Positions 24,600 to 35,035 of a stretch of 64,000 nucleotides of DNA are shown in pieces. Position 1 is the first letter of the stretch, and every line of letters starts with the position of its first letter. The notes under the pieces were generated by a model. The model saw nothing but the letters and a program-made list of their open reading frames with translations, was not told where the DNA came from and searched no databases. This DNA is from Welwitschia mirabilis (taxonomy: Eukaryota; Gnetophyta; Gnetopsida; Welwitschiales). The position numbers and the translations under genes are program-made. The stretch lies in the NCBI GenBank assembly GCA_051453625.1, contig JBOZIK010000001.1, forward strand, positions 102,304,831-102,368,830. Direction: 5' to 3'.

Positions 24600-26400
24600 A
24601 AATAATAATCAAAGGTAGGATTGATATTTGATCTATCAAGCTAAGGGATGGTAGGTTTCTTACCTTTATCTTGTGAAGAATTTTTCTTATTTAGCTTATC
24701 ACTTAAAGGATAAGGAAAAGTATGATTTTCTAAGATTTTAATATCCTCTTCTTCTTCTTCATCTTTCTTATTATTTTTAGAAGTTAAAGCCTCATAGCTA
24801 AGAGGTGTTATTTCATTTTCACTTTTTATCACAACCTAAAAATATTTTCTTACTTCATTACGGTTTGGTAACAGTTGTGTTGCAAGTGATCCTTGTGATC
24901 TTTGATTTGCAAGCATAGTTTATTAAAGAACATTCACTAGATTGTCATTGTTTAACTTTATTTTCTCTTAAGATTTTTCATAATTCATTAATAAAATTTC
25001 TAAGTGGATCATTTTGATTTTGAAAATTTAATGTACTTGCTTAATAATTTGAGCTACTTGGTTGGAATTTTGAGTTGTTTATTTGAAAGTTTTGCATTCT
25101 AAAATCTTTTTTAAATGGTTAGAAATTTAGATGATTTGTTTGAAAGTTCTTAAATATGTTTTCAAAGGATTGAAAATTAGGTTGTCCATTCATCCTAGGT
25201 TGAAATTGGTTATGATTTTGGTCTTGATTTATAAAGTTTGAAGACTATTGGTTGAATGCACAAACATCTTCATAAATTTTCTCTTTATAAGTTGGCAATA
25301 AAGGACATTCTTTAGTCACGTGATATTTGTCTTCATATAAATCACAAGTTGGAATTACATTCTTTTCAGTTACCACTTTTGCATCTAAAAGAATTTGAGT
25401 GTATTTTTCTAATGTTATTGTGAAATTCTTAATTACATTCATTGGTTCTTTTTCTATCTTGACTTTCTTTTTTTCTTGTTTCACTTCTTTAAGATCTTTT
25501 ATGATTTGGTCTAGAGTATAATTTTCTTTAGGTATTGGTTTAGACCATGTTTGACTTACTTTCACTAGTCCTTCCAACAACTTTTATGCATTTTTTAATG
25601 TGAGATTCATTAAATTTTTACCACATGAAAAATCTACAAGTTGTTTAGTTTAGCTATTAAGTCCACCATAGAAATAGTCTATTAATTCTTCTTGAGTAAT
25701 GCATCAATAAGATTAAAATGGATTATAATGAAAAATCATTCATAAGTGAAGGCATAATCTTCATTAGGTTATTGTTGGAAATTTATTACCTATTTATTTT
25801 TTTCCCTTATTGTTGTTTTGCTCATGAATCTTTTTATGAAGGCTTATTGAATTTGGCTTCATGTTTTTAAGCTTAAATGTAAAATAGTTCTTAGCCATAA
25901 TTTCACTTTTTCTTTTAATGTGAGGGGAAAGATAATCATGCAAGTACTGTTACTAATTCAGTTTTTACCATTTTCTAAAGTAAGCACTAATTGTTCGATG
26001 TCGGCTATATGTTGAAGGGGATCTTTATCATTTTCTTCATTAAAAATAGAATATTCATTTAGATTTCTTAACTTAACATCATTACTAGGAGGTAGGTCAA
26101 AAGGATTTCGGATTTCATACTTTTTATTTGGAATTAGTTCTTTAAGAATGACATTAGCAGTTGGATTTATGGGGATAGTAGAGGTTTATATCATGACATT
26201 GGAATTAAGTAAAGTTATTTGTTTCTATTCTTGCATAGAATTTGACATTGCAATAAAACTATTTTCTTCTAAACTTTACTTTGAAAAACTTTCTTTGGAA
26301 AAATTAGATTAAAAAACAATAAATATAAAAAAAATCTTCTTGCTTAATTCTTAGAAGGCTTTATGTATCTGAGGTATGCATACCTGATTTTAGTTCATAG
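24600..26400 (-). pseudogene. Ty3/gypsy element D: gag remnant with CCHC-like knuckle
   Basis: The longest open part, 25245-25580, is the C-terminal half of gag: Lys/Glu-rich text (KDLKEVKQEKKKVKIEKEP), then CDLYEDKYHVTKECP, a zinc knuckle of the C-x2-C-x5-H-x4-C kind whose second Cys is Tyr, so it would not bind zinc normally. A further open stretch at 24641-24832 is acidic and Ser-rich. Upstream gag (25600-26400) is broken. Same position between primer site and protease as in element A. Confidence 0.75.
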
Positions 26401-26904
26401 TTGATCAAATCTTCTTAAATGTTTTCTTCGATCAACAACCACTCTCTCTGATATTTTATCATTTTACCCAAGTTTACTATATCACAACATATTCAGTTCT
26501 ATTTCTGTAAGCATCATCTTAGTGATCATCCAGATGGTGTACCTGGGCAACAAAAGATATTAAAAAACCCAAAAAACAAAATACATAGAAAAATAGAATC
26601 GTGAAATAACACAAAATAAAGATTAATAGTCATCCTTTAAATCATCTAAACAAGAGAGGGGATGATAAGAAAAACCCTAGCTTTTATGAAAATGAAAAAC
26701 CCTAGTTTCATAGGCCATTAGCATTGCACATCATCTAGACGACAAGAGGGATGATAAGGCATTATTTTTAAAATGCAAATTAGAAAATGTGGAAAGAAAA
26801 ACTTACATTTCTATTATAAAGATATAACGCTAATATAGATAAATACCTGAATTAAAACCCAAATTACATATCTGAGAAATAACAATATTTGAACTCCAAG
26901 CAGT

Positions 26905-26924
26905 CTTCCCCGATAATAGCGCTA
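26905..26924 (-). promoter_or_regulatory. Primer-binding site, tRNA-Asp type (element D)
   Basis: On the minus strand it reads TAGCGCTATTATCGGGGAAG, five changes from the tRNA-Asp site, all C-to-T or G-to-A. It is the best preserved of the three copies and sits three bases from the LTR at 26928. Confidence 0.88.
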
Positions 26925-26927
26925 AGA

Positions 26928-28141
26928 TGTTGTGGTGTGTATTTGTGCAAACATTAAACAAATTCTAAAAATCACCAAAATATATATTGCATAACACAAC
27001 ACACTAATATAAATGAGAGTGAACCCAAATGTCGTAATTCCATTGAAGGCATAAGTGAGAAGAAAGAGAATTAATTTGAAATGAAATACTTATGAATTTT
27101 CTAATATAACAAAACAACAATGCAAGTAAACAATGCAAACGAACACACTATGCAAATGAAATGCAACATTTATTTTATTACCGAATTAGATTATCATAAA
27201 GATCGATCCAGTATAATCTTAATTAATCAAGAAAATCCATTACTAGACTAAGACCAATCTAAGCTATCAGGTGTGTCAAATCGAATATGAAAACAATGCA
27301 AAGTTAATCTAGAAAATGAAATGCAATGCATATAAAATAATAATATCAACCTTTAAAAAGTTATCCTCATGATCTATATCACAAATGAAGTTGTCACAAA
27401 ATCATAAGCAACATAAACCATAAGGGATATGCACATAACAAAAGATATGAAAAAACAACAGAGTCTTGGTTTTATATTCAAACCAACATCCATCTTACAA
27501 TAGCAGCACCTCAATAAAGGATATATAGCTTAACACTAAGGAAGACGTCTCTTAGCAATAATAAGGATGGATCTCCTACCATTTGATCTCATATCATGAG
27601 AATTTCTGATGCTAAAGAAGATAAAGTTTGAGTCAAGGACAAAGAAAGTATTTATTATAAATAAGAATATAAAAATAACAAATACTAATAAACATGGTAA
27701 AATCCTAATAGCCATGCAATAAAGTGCATGAAACATGACAAAAGTTTGATGAAGTTTGATAAACAATTATTTTTAGATGTCATCCTGCTGGTCATCTGGA
27801 CATCACAGGAGACAATGCCACATCAGCTTCTAGTATGGTTTAGTAAGCATCCTAGTTAGAATAACTTTTTCTATCATCTATACTGTCATTCAAACGATGA
27901 GGTGAATAATGGGCTTCATAAAGATGTTTCTTATGTTCGATTAGCCTCTTGATTACAAGATTTCTGCTTTAGATAGGAAGTATTGCAATTTTTCTTTAAT
28001 GCTGTCAAATGTAATAAAGATTGAATTATTTTATCATATTTTCCTTAGCTCTTCATTATTGTTAAAACTGAGCATAAAACTGTATAAGTCTTGCAAAACT
28101 ACTCAAAATACCTTATCAAATACATATAGTTTGGTAGTACA
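26928..28141 (-). repeat. Shared gypsy LTR (5' LTR of one element, 3' LTR of the next)
   Basis: 1,214 bp, starts TGTTGTGGTGTG and ends GGTAGTACA on the + strand. On its left is a tRNA-Asp primer site and gag, so it serves as 5' LTR for the element at 24139-26924. On its right, the minus strand reads acaaggctaagtgagggctatct, matching the flank of the 3' LTR ending at 15901, so it also serves as 3' LTR for the element to its right. This is a tandem arrangement with one LTR in common. Confidence 0.75.
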
Positions 28142-28703
28142 AGATAGCCCTCACTTAGCCTTGTCAATCCTTGACAAAACCAGATGAACAAATATGATTG
28201 CAAGCCAAATTAACTAGAGATAAATCAACTAGGAAACTAAAAAATAAATTAATAATAATCTTATAAATCTCAAAATATAGAATAAAAATGTCAAAAATAG
28301 ATAAGTGAACATTTCACTTGTGTGGAGTAAGTGGTCGTGCTGTCATCCTAGTCATTGTTCAGATGATGGAGGGGATAATAGGCTCTAAAAATGTTCTTGA
28401 AAAATAGATGACTACAATTTTTTTAAAAAGATAAACATTAAAACATAATAAAATTAACAACCCTCCACTTAAATGTACAATACATCATAAAAATAATCAT
28501 GTGTAACATAAAAGATCATTATCACAAAATATCAAAAATATATAAATGATATGCATAATATCTAAAAAATAAAAATAAACACAATAATGATACTCAGAAA
28601 ATGATGTCCATATAAAATTATGAGTTTTTAAGTACAATCCATAAAGGAAAGATACATAATACAATATAATAAATCACTTTCCTTGTCATGCTAAAATAAA
28701 CTT
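28142..28703 (-). other. 3' untranslated region next to the shared LTR
   Basis: AT-rich, no reading frame. It includes the presumed polypurine tract (minus-strand gtgaggg, about 28147-28160) and one copy of the family's recurrent catc...gatgat...ggggat motif near 28345-28378. Confidence 0.5.
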
Positions 28704-29810
28704 CTAATGTGTAGCAGGCTCAGGTGCAAGTGAAGAAGATGAAGGATGCTCAATATTTACAAGGAAATAATGGTCAAGGGCCATCATAATGGTATAAATG
28801 ATCTCACATCCTTGTTTTTGGACTACCTCTAAAATATCAACAGCAACATCGTGCTCAATGCATAATATACCATCATGCACATTGGTCAGTTGCTTTTTTG
28901 TATGCTAAACTCTTTTCTGAATAGTGGATATCCTCTAATGTGGCTTGGTAAAGCCTCTATTCATAGCCTCTATAAGGCCCTATGCTGTGTCTACTAGGAG
29001 AGCCTGTATCTGCTTGATGGCAATGCCAACCGCAGGTCTATGTACCTGAGGTCTCTCTACCCTTCTAGAACCTATATGTCCATGTCCTATAGGTAATGAG
29101 TTGATGTCTGAAAATGTATAAGTCTCTACTCATCCACAAGCTTAAATATACCAAAGCATCTGAATATAGCGAGGAGAAGGCATGGATACCCTAGAGTCTG
29201 AATGTGATGAGCCTCAATCATTGTCTCGAGTCTCCTCCAATTGAATGTAGGAAGGTCTATTTACTCCTCCTATCTGAATACTACTAGCATCTGCAAATGT
29301 GCTACTATGGAATGACTATGATGGAAAGATTGGTTGATGTTATAATTAACCCTCTGTGTAGAATCTAATAGGTAAGTGATAAATGCATCACTAAAATTCC
29401 CCACCTATCATCAATAACATTAACTGGTATAGTTAATACCGCTCCATAGGCACAACGATCCTCTGTATTACTAGCTGAGTGAATATGTATGTTTCTAATG
29501 CCACTTAAATTAGTAATCATAGTGATGTGAATCAAAAGAATATATCATGACCATGAATTGTAGCTATAATTATGTCCACTAAGTAGTCATGAGCATCAAA
29601 TTATCTCTCCATGTGCATCGTGTCATAGAACTCTTTGGTCTCTAAGGCATAATAAACTTCATGTGCATTCACTATCCATCTAAGCTATATCTTAGTTAAT
29701 CTCTAATCTAACTCTAGATTAATCCTACTTATGAAATCTCAAAAATGCCTCTCTACTCAGATAAAAGCTGACTAAATAGAGAGTGATCGAGCCTGTCAAG
29801 GTAGTGGATG
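28704..29810 (-). pseudogene. Env-like / putative plant-transposon ORF remnant
   Basis: A minus-strand ORF relic ending at a stop at 28704-28706. Text near the start includes WIVNAHEVYYALETKEFYDTM; later parts include INQSFHHSHSIVAHLQM and PALGYPCLLLAIFRCF-like stretches, and it ends in a low-complexity Ser/Pro tail. This layout (aromatic N-terminal block, then a central helical block) is that of the extra ORF of Athila-type and related plant retrotransposons, often named putative plant transposon protein or env-like. Function is unknown. Several stops break it. It lies between LTR 29911-30539 and LTR 26928-28141 with no pol visible. The 100-N gap at its right edge hides the start. Confidence 0.5.
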
Positions 29811-29910
29811 NNNNNNNNNNNNNNNNNNNNNNNNNNNNNNNNNNNNNNNNNNNNNNNNNNNNNNNNNNNNNNNNNNNNNNNNNNNNNNNNNNNNNNNNNN
29901 NNNNNNNNNN
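29811..29910. other. Assembly gap, 100 N
   Basis: A placeholder gap that replaces the inner half of the LTR at 29911-30539, its primer site, and whatever lay upstream of the env-like ORF. The apparent lack of pol in this element must be read with this in mind. Confidence 0.95.
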
Positions 29911-30539
29911 TAAGGATGACGTCTCTCTATAATAATAAGGGATGGATCTCTCACCCTTTAATCTCCTGTCATAAAAATTTTTTATGCCAAAGAAGATAAA
30001 TTTGGAGTCAAGTGCGAAGAAGGTATTTATTAGAAATGAAGACTTTAAAAACAGCAAACACTAATAGACACGATAAAACCCTAATAGCCGCACAAGTGTG
30101 TGCAAGATACACAAGTAAAGTTTGATAAATTTTGGTGAAGTGTTATATTTAGGCGTCATCTTAGTTATCATTTGAATATCATAAGAGATGATGCCACATC
30201 ATATAGAATCCACATCAGCTACTAAATTAGTCTAGTAAGCATCCTAGTCAGCATAAGTTCTTTTGTCATCCATACAGTCATCCAGATTATAAGGTGGACA
30301 ATGGGATTTATAAAGATGTTTCTTGTGTCAAATCAACCTCTTTGATTACAGGATTATTGCTTCAGATAAGAAGTATTCTAATTTTTATAAAATGTTATCA
30401 AATGTAATGAAGATTGCATGTTTTCATGATAGTTGCATTGACTCTCCATTATTGTCCAAACTCAGCATGCATTAATTTGTTTAATTTCTTATAAAACTAT
30501 TCAAAATGCCCTATTACATATACACATTATAGTAGCACA
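29911..30539 (-). repeat. Partial 5' LTR of the rightmost gypsy element
   Basis: 629 bp matching the outer half of the other LTRs: gatgacgtctctctataataataagg (compare 27540 and 11445), gaagataaa, then ...ATAGTAGCACA at the outer end, the cleanest copy of the TGTGCTACT start on the minus strand. Sequence to the right is unrelated to the family, so 30539 is the true outer boundary. Confidence 0.8.
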
Positions 30540-30963
30540 ACAAGATCCATAATCAAAAATTAGTTTCCTATTTTTTAACTAAAGACATTTTTAATTTTGC
30601 CACAAAATTAAGTTTGCCATTTCAAAAGTTATTAGGTTTTCTATTTTAAAAGTTATTAGGTTTTTATTTCAAAAGTTAGTTATTTGTTTTTTAACTAAAA
30701 AATTTTAGTATTAAAAACTATTTTATAAAAAAAAAATGTAACGCTATCCTAGACATATTAGTAGCTAAGGATTGGCCTCTTGGCCACAATTATTGTTATT
30801 ACAAACACTCACGATAAATCATCATACTTTTTCCTAAATTTCATTTTCTTATAAAAATTTTAATATAACAAATATTAATGCTATGAGTATAAGAAAAGGT
30901 ATTTTAATGTTTTAACTTTTAAATAATTCTCATTAAATTTACATAGTAGTATTATATTCCTAA
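30540..30963. repeat. AT-rich spacer with a short tandem repeat
   Basis: Three degenerate copies of a 20-25 base unit around ttcaaaagttattaggttt lie at about 30620-30680, flanked by two copies of ttttttaactaaa (30573 and 30689). The rest has no coding signal. Confidence 0.5.
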
Positions 30964-31190
30964 TGAGCTTGATGCATAATATGGTTGATTCAATTCATAT
31001 TTAAAAGGTGGAAGGTTCAATGTCATGGGTTTGAATCTTATAGTATCCAAGTTGGCTTATGATTCTTATGCATGTAATTAAGGTGCAAGTGGTACCAATT
31101 AATGATGGTGAACTTTTAGAGGAAGTGACTTGAGATTTAAACAATTGTTAAATTTTCTTATGCTTAAATAAATTAAAATATAAATAAACA
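30964..31190 (+). repeat. Possible SINE (tRNA-derived) remnant
   Basis: A polymerase III B-box-like ggtttgaatc at 31028-31037 lies about 45 bases after an A-box-like gatgcataatatgg at 30971-30984, with gaaggttcaatgtcatg between them. This is the layout of plant tRNA-derived SINEs (and of a decayed tRNA gene). No cloverleaf was verified, and no poly(A)/poly(T) tail or target duplication is clear. Confidence 0.3.
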
Positions 31191-34100
31191 AACAATAGAA
31201 TTATATTTGAACTATTTCTAAGTACTTAAATATTAGTAAAAGAATCAAGATGTGGTAAAATTTCGAATAATAAGTGCATATGAAATGATTATAGAGATAG
31301 TTAGATAATAATAGAAATCAATATTTAAATAAAATAGAATTACCAAAAATACATATATATTAAATATTTTAAGCTTTTAAGATTAAGCTCAAAGTTATCC
31401 ACTTGAAAACAAATGAGAAATAATAACAAGCACTAAAGGCAATATAAAGATTATGTCAAAGTTTCTAAATTATTACACTTAATTCTTTGAATGATACTAG
31501 TATAACACGATTAGAATATGTTAAGCCCTCAAACAAACCTTTTAAGATGAATTTATAGATATCCTATGGACAGATAACATAATAAAATTAAAAAAAATAT
31601 AATCCACCAAAATTTTATGATGGTTTTAATTGTGTTCTATTTTCTTTATGACTTCATTTGTTTGCATTAAATAAAATTCTTAGTAAGGTTAAAAATTTCT
31701 CCTTTTTAGTGCTATGATTTTTTCTTCCTTATCAAATGATAGAAGAAATATTTTCTTTCCTATTGAATCCCATGAATCTAAAATATTCTAAAATTTGCAC
31801 TTTAATTACTTATTAAATCATCCGCATGAAAATTGATTTTCAAAAATTTACTCTTCATTGATTATAAACCACTCATCAAGTTGGATTTTATCCATCATGT
31901 GTTTACATTTGAATCTAATTTTAAAACAAAAGAAAATGAAGAACATTGATTGGTAAAAATTCTTTTAGCCTTCTTTTTCTAGAAATCTTCTTAACTTATT
32001 CCATACCTTATCATGCAATTCCAGATGTTTCTTTTCAATTTTAAAATTTCTTTTTATAATCAATTAATTTTTCTTCCATTCTTCTAAATAGATTCCCTTA
32101 ATATCATTAGCTAATTAATTAGTTTATTTTTCTCATTTAGGAGAGTTAATATTTGCATATCAATCTTTAACATTGTAAGAATACTATTTATTCTAAGAGA
32201 AATTTTTATAAAGTATTATTTTTGAATGTAGGAAATGATTACAATAAGCTTCCATAAATTGATTTCTAACATAAAGTATAAAAAGACCTTTAGATAAGGC
32301 TTGTCTAAAATAAATATTTCCAAAATGTCAAATATGGGATAATTGTCTTTAAGCTTAGTAGTCTTCATAGAGATAACATTTCAATCTAAATTTACTAAAG
32401 CCTAGAGTAGGCTCCTTATTCATAGAAATTTAATAAGTATGAGGCATCTTTTCTAGTTTCGTTTGACTTCTTGAAGATTATATAAATTTTTTTTAAATTA
32501 GTTCTTGTTTAATCCTTTTGAAGAGTTGTCACTAATGTGAGATTTTCCCTAGGGGAATTTTTCCAAATAACTCTCCTATATCGAAGCTAATAGATCAAAT
32601 TTATTGTATACATAGAAAAATTCCTCTCAAATAGTTAATCTGAAGAGGTGTAGGAAAACTTCTTATCTAAATTATACTAATTAGAATGCCATGAGATTTA
32701 TCCTAATCTATCATAACATGATACACTTAAGTCCTTTAAAAAATATTTATTCTTTCTCTAGAGTTTAATAAACATGGGGAGGAAAAAAATATTATTTCAT
32801 GCTTAATTCCTTTATGCGAATTACCAAATGAGTTTTAATAAATCGAAAATCTTTGAATTATAAGAAGGAAAACACATCATTTCTCTGCAAGTTATAGAAA
32901 TCATGATGGGAATGTTACCAACTTATAATTCTTCAAAAGTATAAGAAGGAAAAAACACCTCATCTATTCAAGTTATGGTAATCTTTATATTGGAGATTTC
33001 CCCAAATGATTTTTTAGGAGTGTGATAAAACAAAAAAAAAATTGTAAATTGTTTTAAGAGAAAAAATGATGTTTAATATTTTAAATATTAAAAACTAAAT
33101 CTATAACCCAAATGATTTCATCATTAGATTTCATTAAACTTAGAAATACCAACATGAGTCACAAGTAAGGCTTGGACATTTGGTAGTTATATCCCAAGAA
33201 AGGATGAACCACTTATGTGTTTTTATCTAGTCAAGGAAACTAAAAACTCTAACAAGTGAAATAGGGTTTCATATTTTTAATTAATCTTTAAATAAAGGAG
33301 TAAAATTATATTAACATAATATATAAGTTCTAAATTATAAGTCTAGTAATGATTTATCTCCAAGTAATATGTTGTTACATGACCAAAATTATTAGTGACC
33401 TAAATCATGTTAAATAGAGTAGAGGATTACCCTGTATTTAAGTTGCACTAAGGTGCATCCTTTGACATATTAAGCATCAATCATAAGGGAAAGCTTAATA
33501 TTCAATGGTCATTCCTACCGATAATGGGCTGTTCATGGGTTTTCAATTAGCCAACTAAACTAGTAAACTTAATGAGTACTACATAATTTCCCCTGAATTA
33601 AATCCTTTAACAGGGAAAACGTAGAGGATTCTAAGATAATTTAACTTATCAAATAGCTTATTATAATTTTTTTAATTATAAACATCCATAAAAAATCATA
33701 TTATTATCAATTTATGTAGGAGTTTAACTTTTAATTCATTTATTCATAAAAAGTATCATCTTAATTCTAAACACTTTGTATAATAGCTTTAAGATTCAAC
33801 TTTCTCTCCTTTCTAAAATCTAAAAAGTCATTATAATTACATGTTTATACCTTTCTTATTAATATAAGATGCCTTACATGACCTTTATAATATTTTACAA
33901 GATGATATTATTAGTTAATACTTAAATAGTTATGTTAGGAGTTTAATAATTATTATTTTAACTATCATATGTAAGTAACAATAATTCCAAGTAATTTGAA
34001 TTATTTTTCCATTTTATAGAAAAATGATATATAGAATATTCTTAAAAATATAGTACCATTATGTTTGAATTATCATTGTAAGTTCTCTAAGTGTGCAAAA

Positions 34101-35035
34101 GTATGCAAATTCATCTAGTTAGAATATATTAAAAAACTTCATGGACATTCTTTAACATTGTGTAATTACATCACAAATCATTTGGTGATATTTTACATTA
34201 TGAAAATAAAAATAATCAATTCAAACATTCATAAGAATTTTAGTCCAACTCATGTTAGTTTGTATGTCTTTAACTTAACTTCTACTAGTATAGTCAAGTT
34301 GTAAATATAATTATGAAAATATCTTATTAAGATTAATTTACATATCTTTTATTATTAAAATCATGATCAATCCTATGAATACTATTAGCATATTAACTAA
34401 ATATTTAATCATAAGATTTATCTTTTTATATTTAAGAGTCACAACCCTACATAATACTACATTCCTTGTAGAATTTATATTACATATTCTTATTAGTTAT
34501 AAAGTACTGTAATATTAATATTAATATACACTATTAGTTAAATTATTCTATGTATTATATTTTTGTGATGTTCAAGAAAGACTTTTACTAATATGTACCT
34601 ATAGGTACATATTAATATTAAATATATAAGCTAATATATAGCACATAAAAAATAGAACCATAATTTATTGTCCTAGTGATTCAAAGAATGAAAAAGAGGA
34701 GTTTAATAATCTTACTTAGTATAGTCATGAAATAGAGTTAGTTTTTATACCTCTATTATTCTACTTCTCATCTTTTTAGTATTATTTTTAGGATCTAATT
34801 TATTTAATAACTAATTACTAAAGAATGGTATTTATTTTGAGCCCTTTAGAAATTAATTAATTTTGGAAAGCATAAGTAGAAATTTGAATGTCTTTTTAAG
34901 AATAAATTAATTATCACTTGAGATTTGTTGCTAACTTTGTCTTTATACCAACATGTGTAAATTTCATAGATAGGATACCTATCTCAAAAATTTTAAAATT
35001 TAGTTTTTAGAAAAATTTGAATTTACATATTATTC
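31191..35035. other. AT-rich intergenic DNA, nothing recognised
   Basis: No reading frame over 60 codons and no family text that I trust on either strand. The stretch is probably old retrotransposon sequence beyond recognition. A block at about 33160-33620 is somewhat less AT-rich but gives no assignable protein or RNA. Confidence 0.4.
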
